64,000 bases of DNA from Protopterus annectens (taxonomy: Eukaryota; Chordata; Ceratodontiformes; Protopteridae), in assembly GCF_019279795.1 (NCBI RefSeq), contig NC_056745.1, positions 512,121,006-512,185,005 of the forward strand. Direction: 5' to 3'. Below are positions 63,475-64,000 of this stretch, in pieces. The stretch's first letter is position 1, and each line of letters starts with the position of its first letter. A program made the translations under genes and the position numbers. The notes under the pieces were generated by a model, which saw only the letters and a program-made list of their open reading frames with translations, was not told where the DNA came from and made no database searches.

Positions 63475-64000
63475 CATCTGATTAGTTGCCAGATGAATAG
63501 TTTGCAGCCTACCACAGGAAACCAGTACAAACTTTTAGATGGAGTTGCACAGCAAGGGGAGGAGCAGGAAATTGTGGCTACTGACAGGGCCAATATTGTG
63601 GGGTTACACACCAGTGAGTTCCCATTATAAAAGAGCAGCAGATGGCACACAATGAAACCGAAGAGAATGCGGCACAGGAAAAAACTGTGGAACTATCTAT
63701 AGAATTCCCACAAGAAATGAATATGCCCTCAGTTTAGAAGAAAATGATCCAAGAGAAGAGTTGCTTGATTTAATTAATACAGATGGACAGACATACTAAG
63801 TTCAATGAAAAATAGACTACAGAAAGTCAAGAAAACCAAAAAAGTTAGAAGTTTGATAAAAATTAACACAGTAATTAGAACTGCCCACAGAGATTCATGC
63901 AATATAATAAAAGTAAACAGGATATATTACTGTGCAGCTAAATTAACAAAAGTCTTACCACAAAATGCATGGTAGTAAGGGAAAGGAATAAAAATCCACC
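63475..64000. other. Flank of B3, possibly more of the BED-like module
   Basis: A plus-strand reading from 63475 (LISCQMNSLQPTTGNQYKLL then DGVAQQGEEQEIVATDRANI) stays open to a stop near 63628. If B3 is left out, this frame can join the reading that ends at 58216. Later short frames (EENDPREELLDLINTDGQTY near 63740-63800) are also plus-strand. No family recognised. Confidence 0.35.

Overview
This is a transposon-packed stretch of a vertebrate nuclear genome. There are no operons, no bacterial-type ORF layout and no CRISPR. The content is many broken copies of tyrosine-recombinase (YR) retrotransposons of the DIRS order, one Penelope-like element (PLE) with a GIY-YIG endonuclease, two fragments of a CR1/L2-like LINE, tRNA-derived SINEs and one MITE. 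This mix, with DIRS copies nested inside each other, fits a large-genome amphibian (salamander or caecilian) or a lungfish, but the species cannot be fixed from sequence alone.

Layout. 1-1128: 5' part of DIRS copy A1. 1129-6284: DIRS copy A2, joined head to tail to A1. 6285-7799: internally deleted DIRS fragment B0 carrying a 241-bp MITE at its edge (7800-8040). 8225-19195: DIRS copy A3, split by the complete DIRS copy A4 (12115-17700), which sits in A3's gag. 19196-22105: mostly AT-rich unique sequence with one candidate host exon (20947-21106, minus strand). 22106-22748: DIRS fragment B1. 22749-23700: LINE fragment. 23755-29481: DIRS copy B2, itself hit by a SINE (28974-29251). 29482-30962: no gene seen. 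30963-39790: PLE insertion built as a large inverted repeat (arms 31027-34124 and 36699-39777) between 15-bp direct repeats. 40060-41340: LINE fragment. 41626-41857: SINE. 41875-43768: AT-rich, no clear gene. 43769-45500: old DIRS copy D. 45735-46261 and 58093-58216: pieces of a tandem BED-finger-like coding module. 46262-58092: DIRS copy C, inserted in that module and split by the complete DIRS copy A5 (51482-56885). 58217-63474: DIRS copy B3. 63475-64000: flank.

How the genes work together. Each DIRS copy runs right to left: a right (5') inverted terminal repeat (ITR) with a TATA-like box and often a CRE-like TGACGTCA site, then gag (CxxC zinc finger), pol (reverse transcriptase, RNase H and a Dam-methylase-like domain), then YR, then an internal complementary region (ICR) that is the reverse complement of both element ends, then the left ITR. 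The ICR templates joining of the two ends into a circle, which the YR inserts without a target duplication. In A4 the ICR predicts both ends to the base, and the host gag reading is restored once A4 is removed. The only long intact transposon ORF is the A4 recombinase (481 codons). All gag and pol copies are broken by frameshifts or deletions.

The most striking points are: all eleven DIRS copies lie on the same strand; three family A insertions share an AAA/CT target; the two PLE arms carry different private lesions; a gag fragment interrupts the YR gene of copy C next to its catalytic arginine; and an interrupted BED-finger-like repeat flanks copy C.
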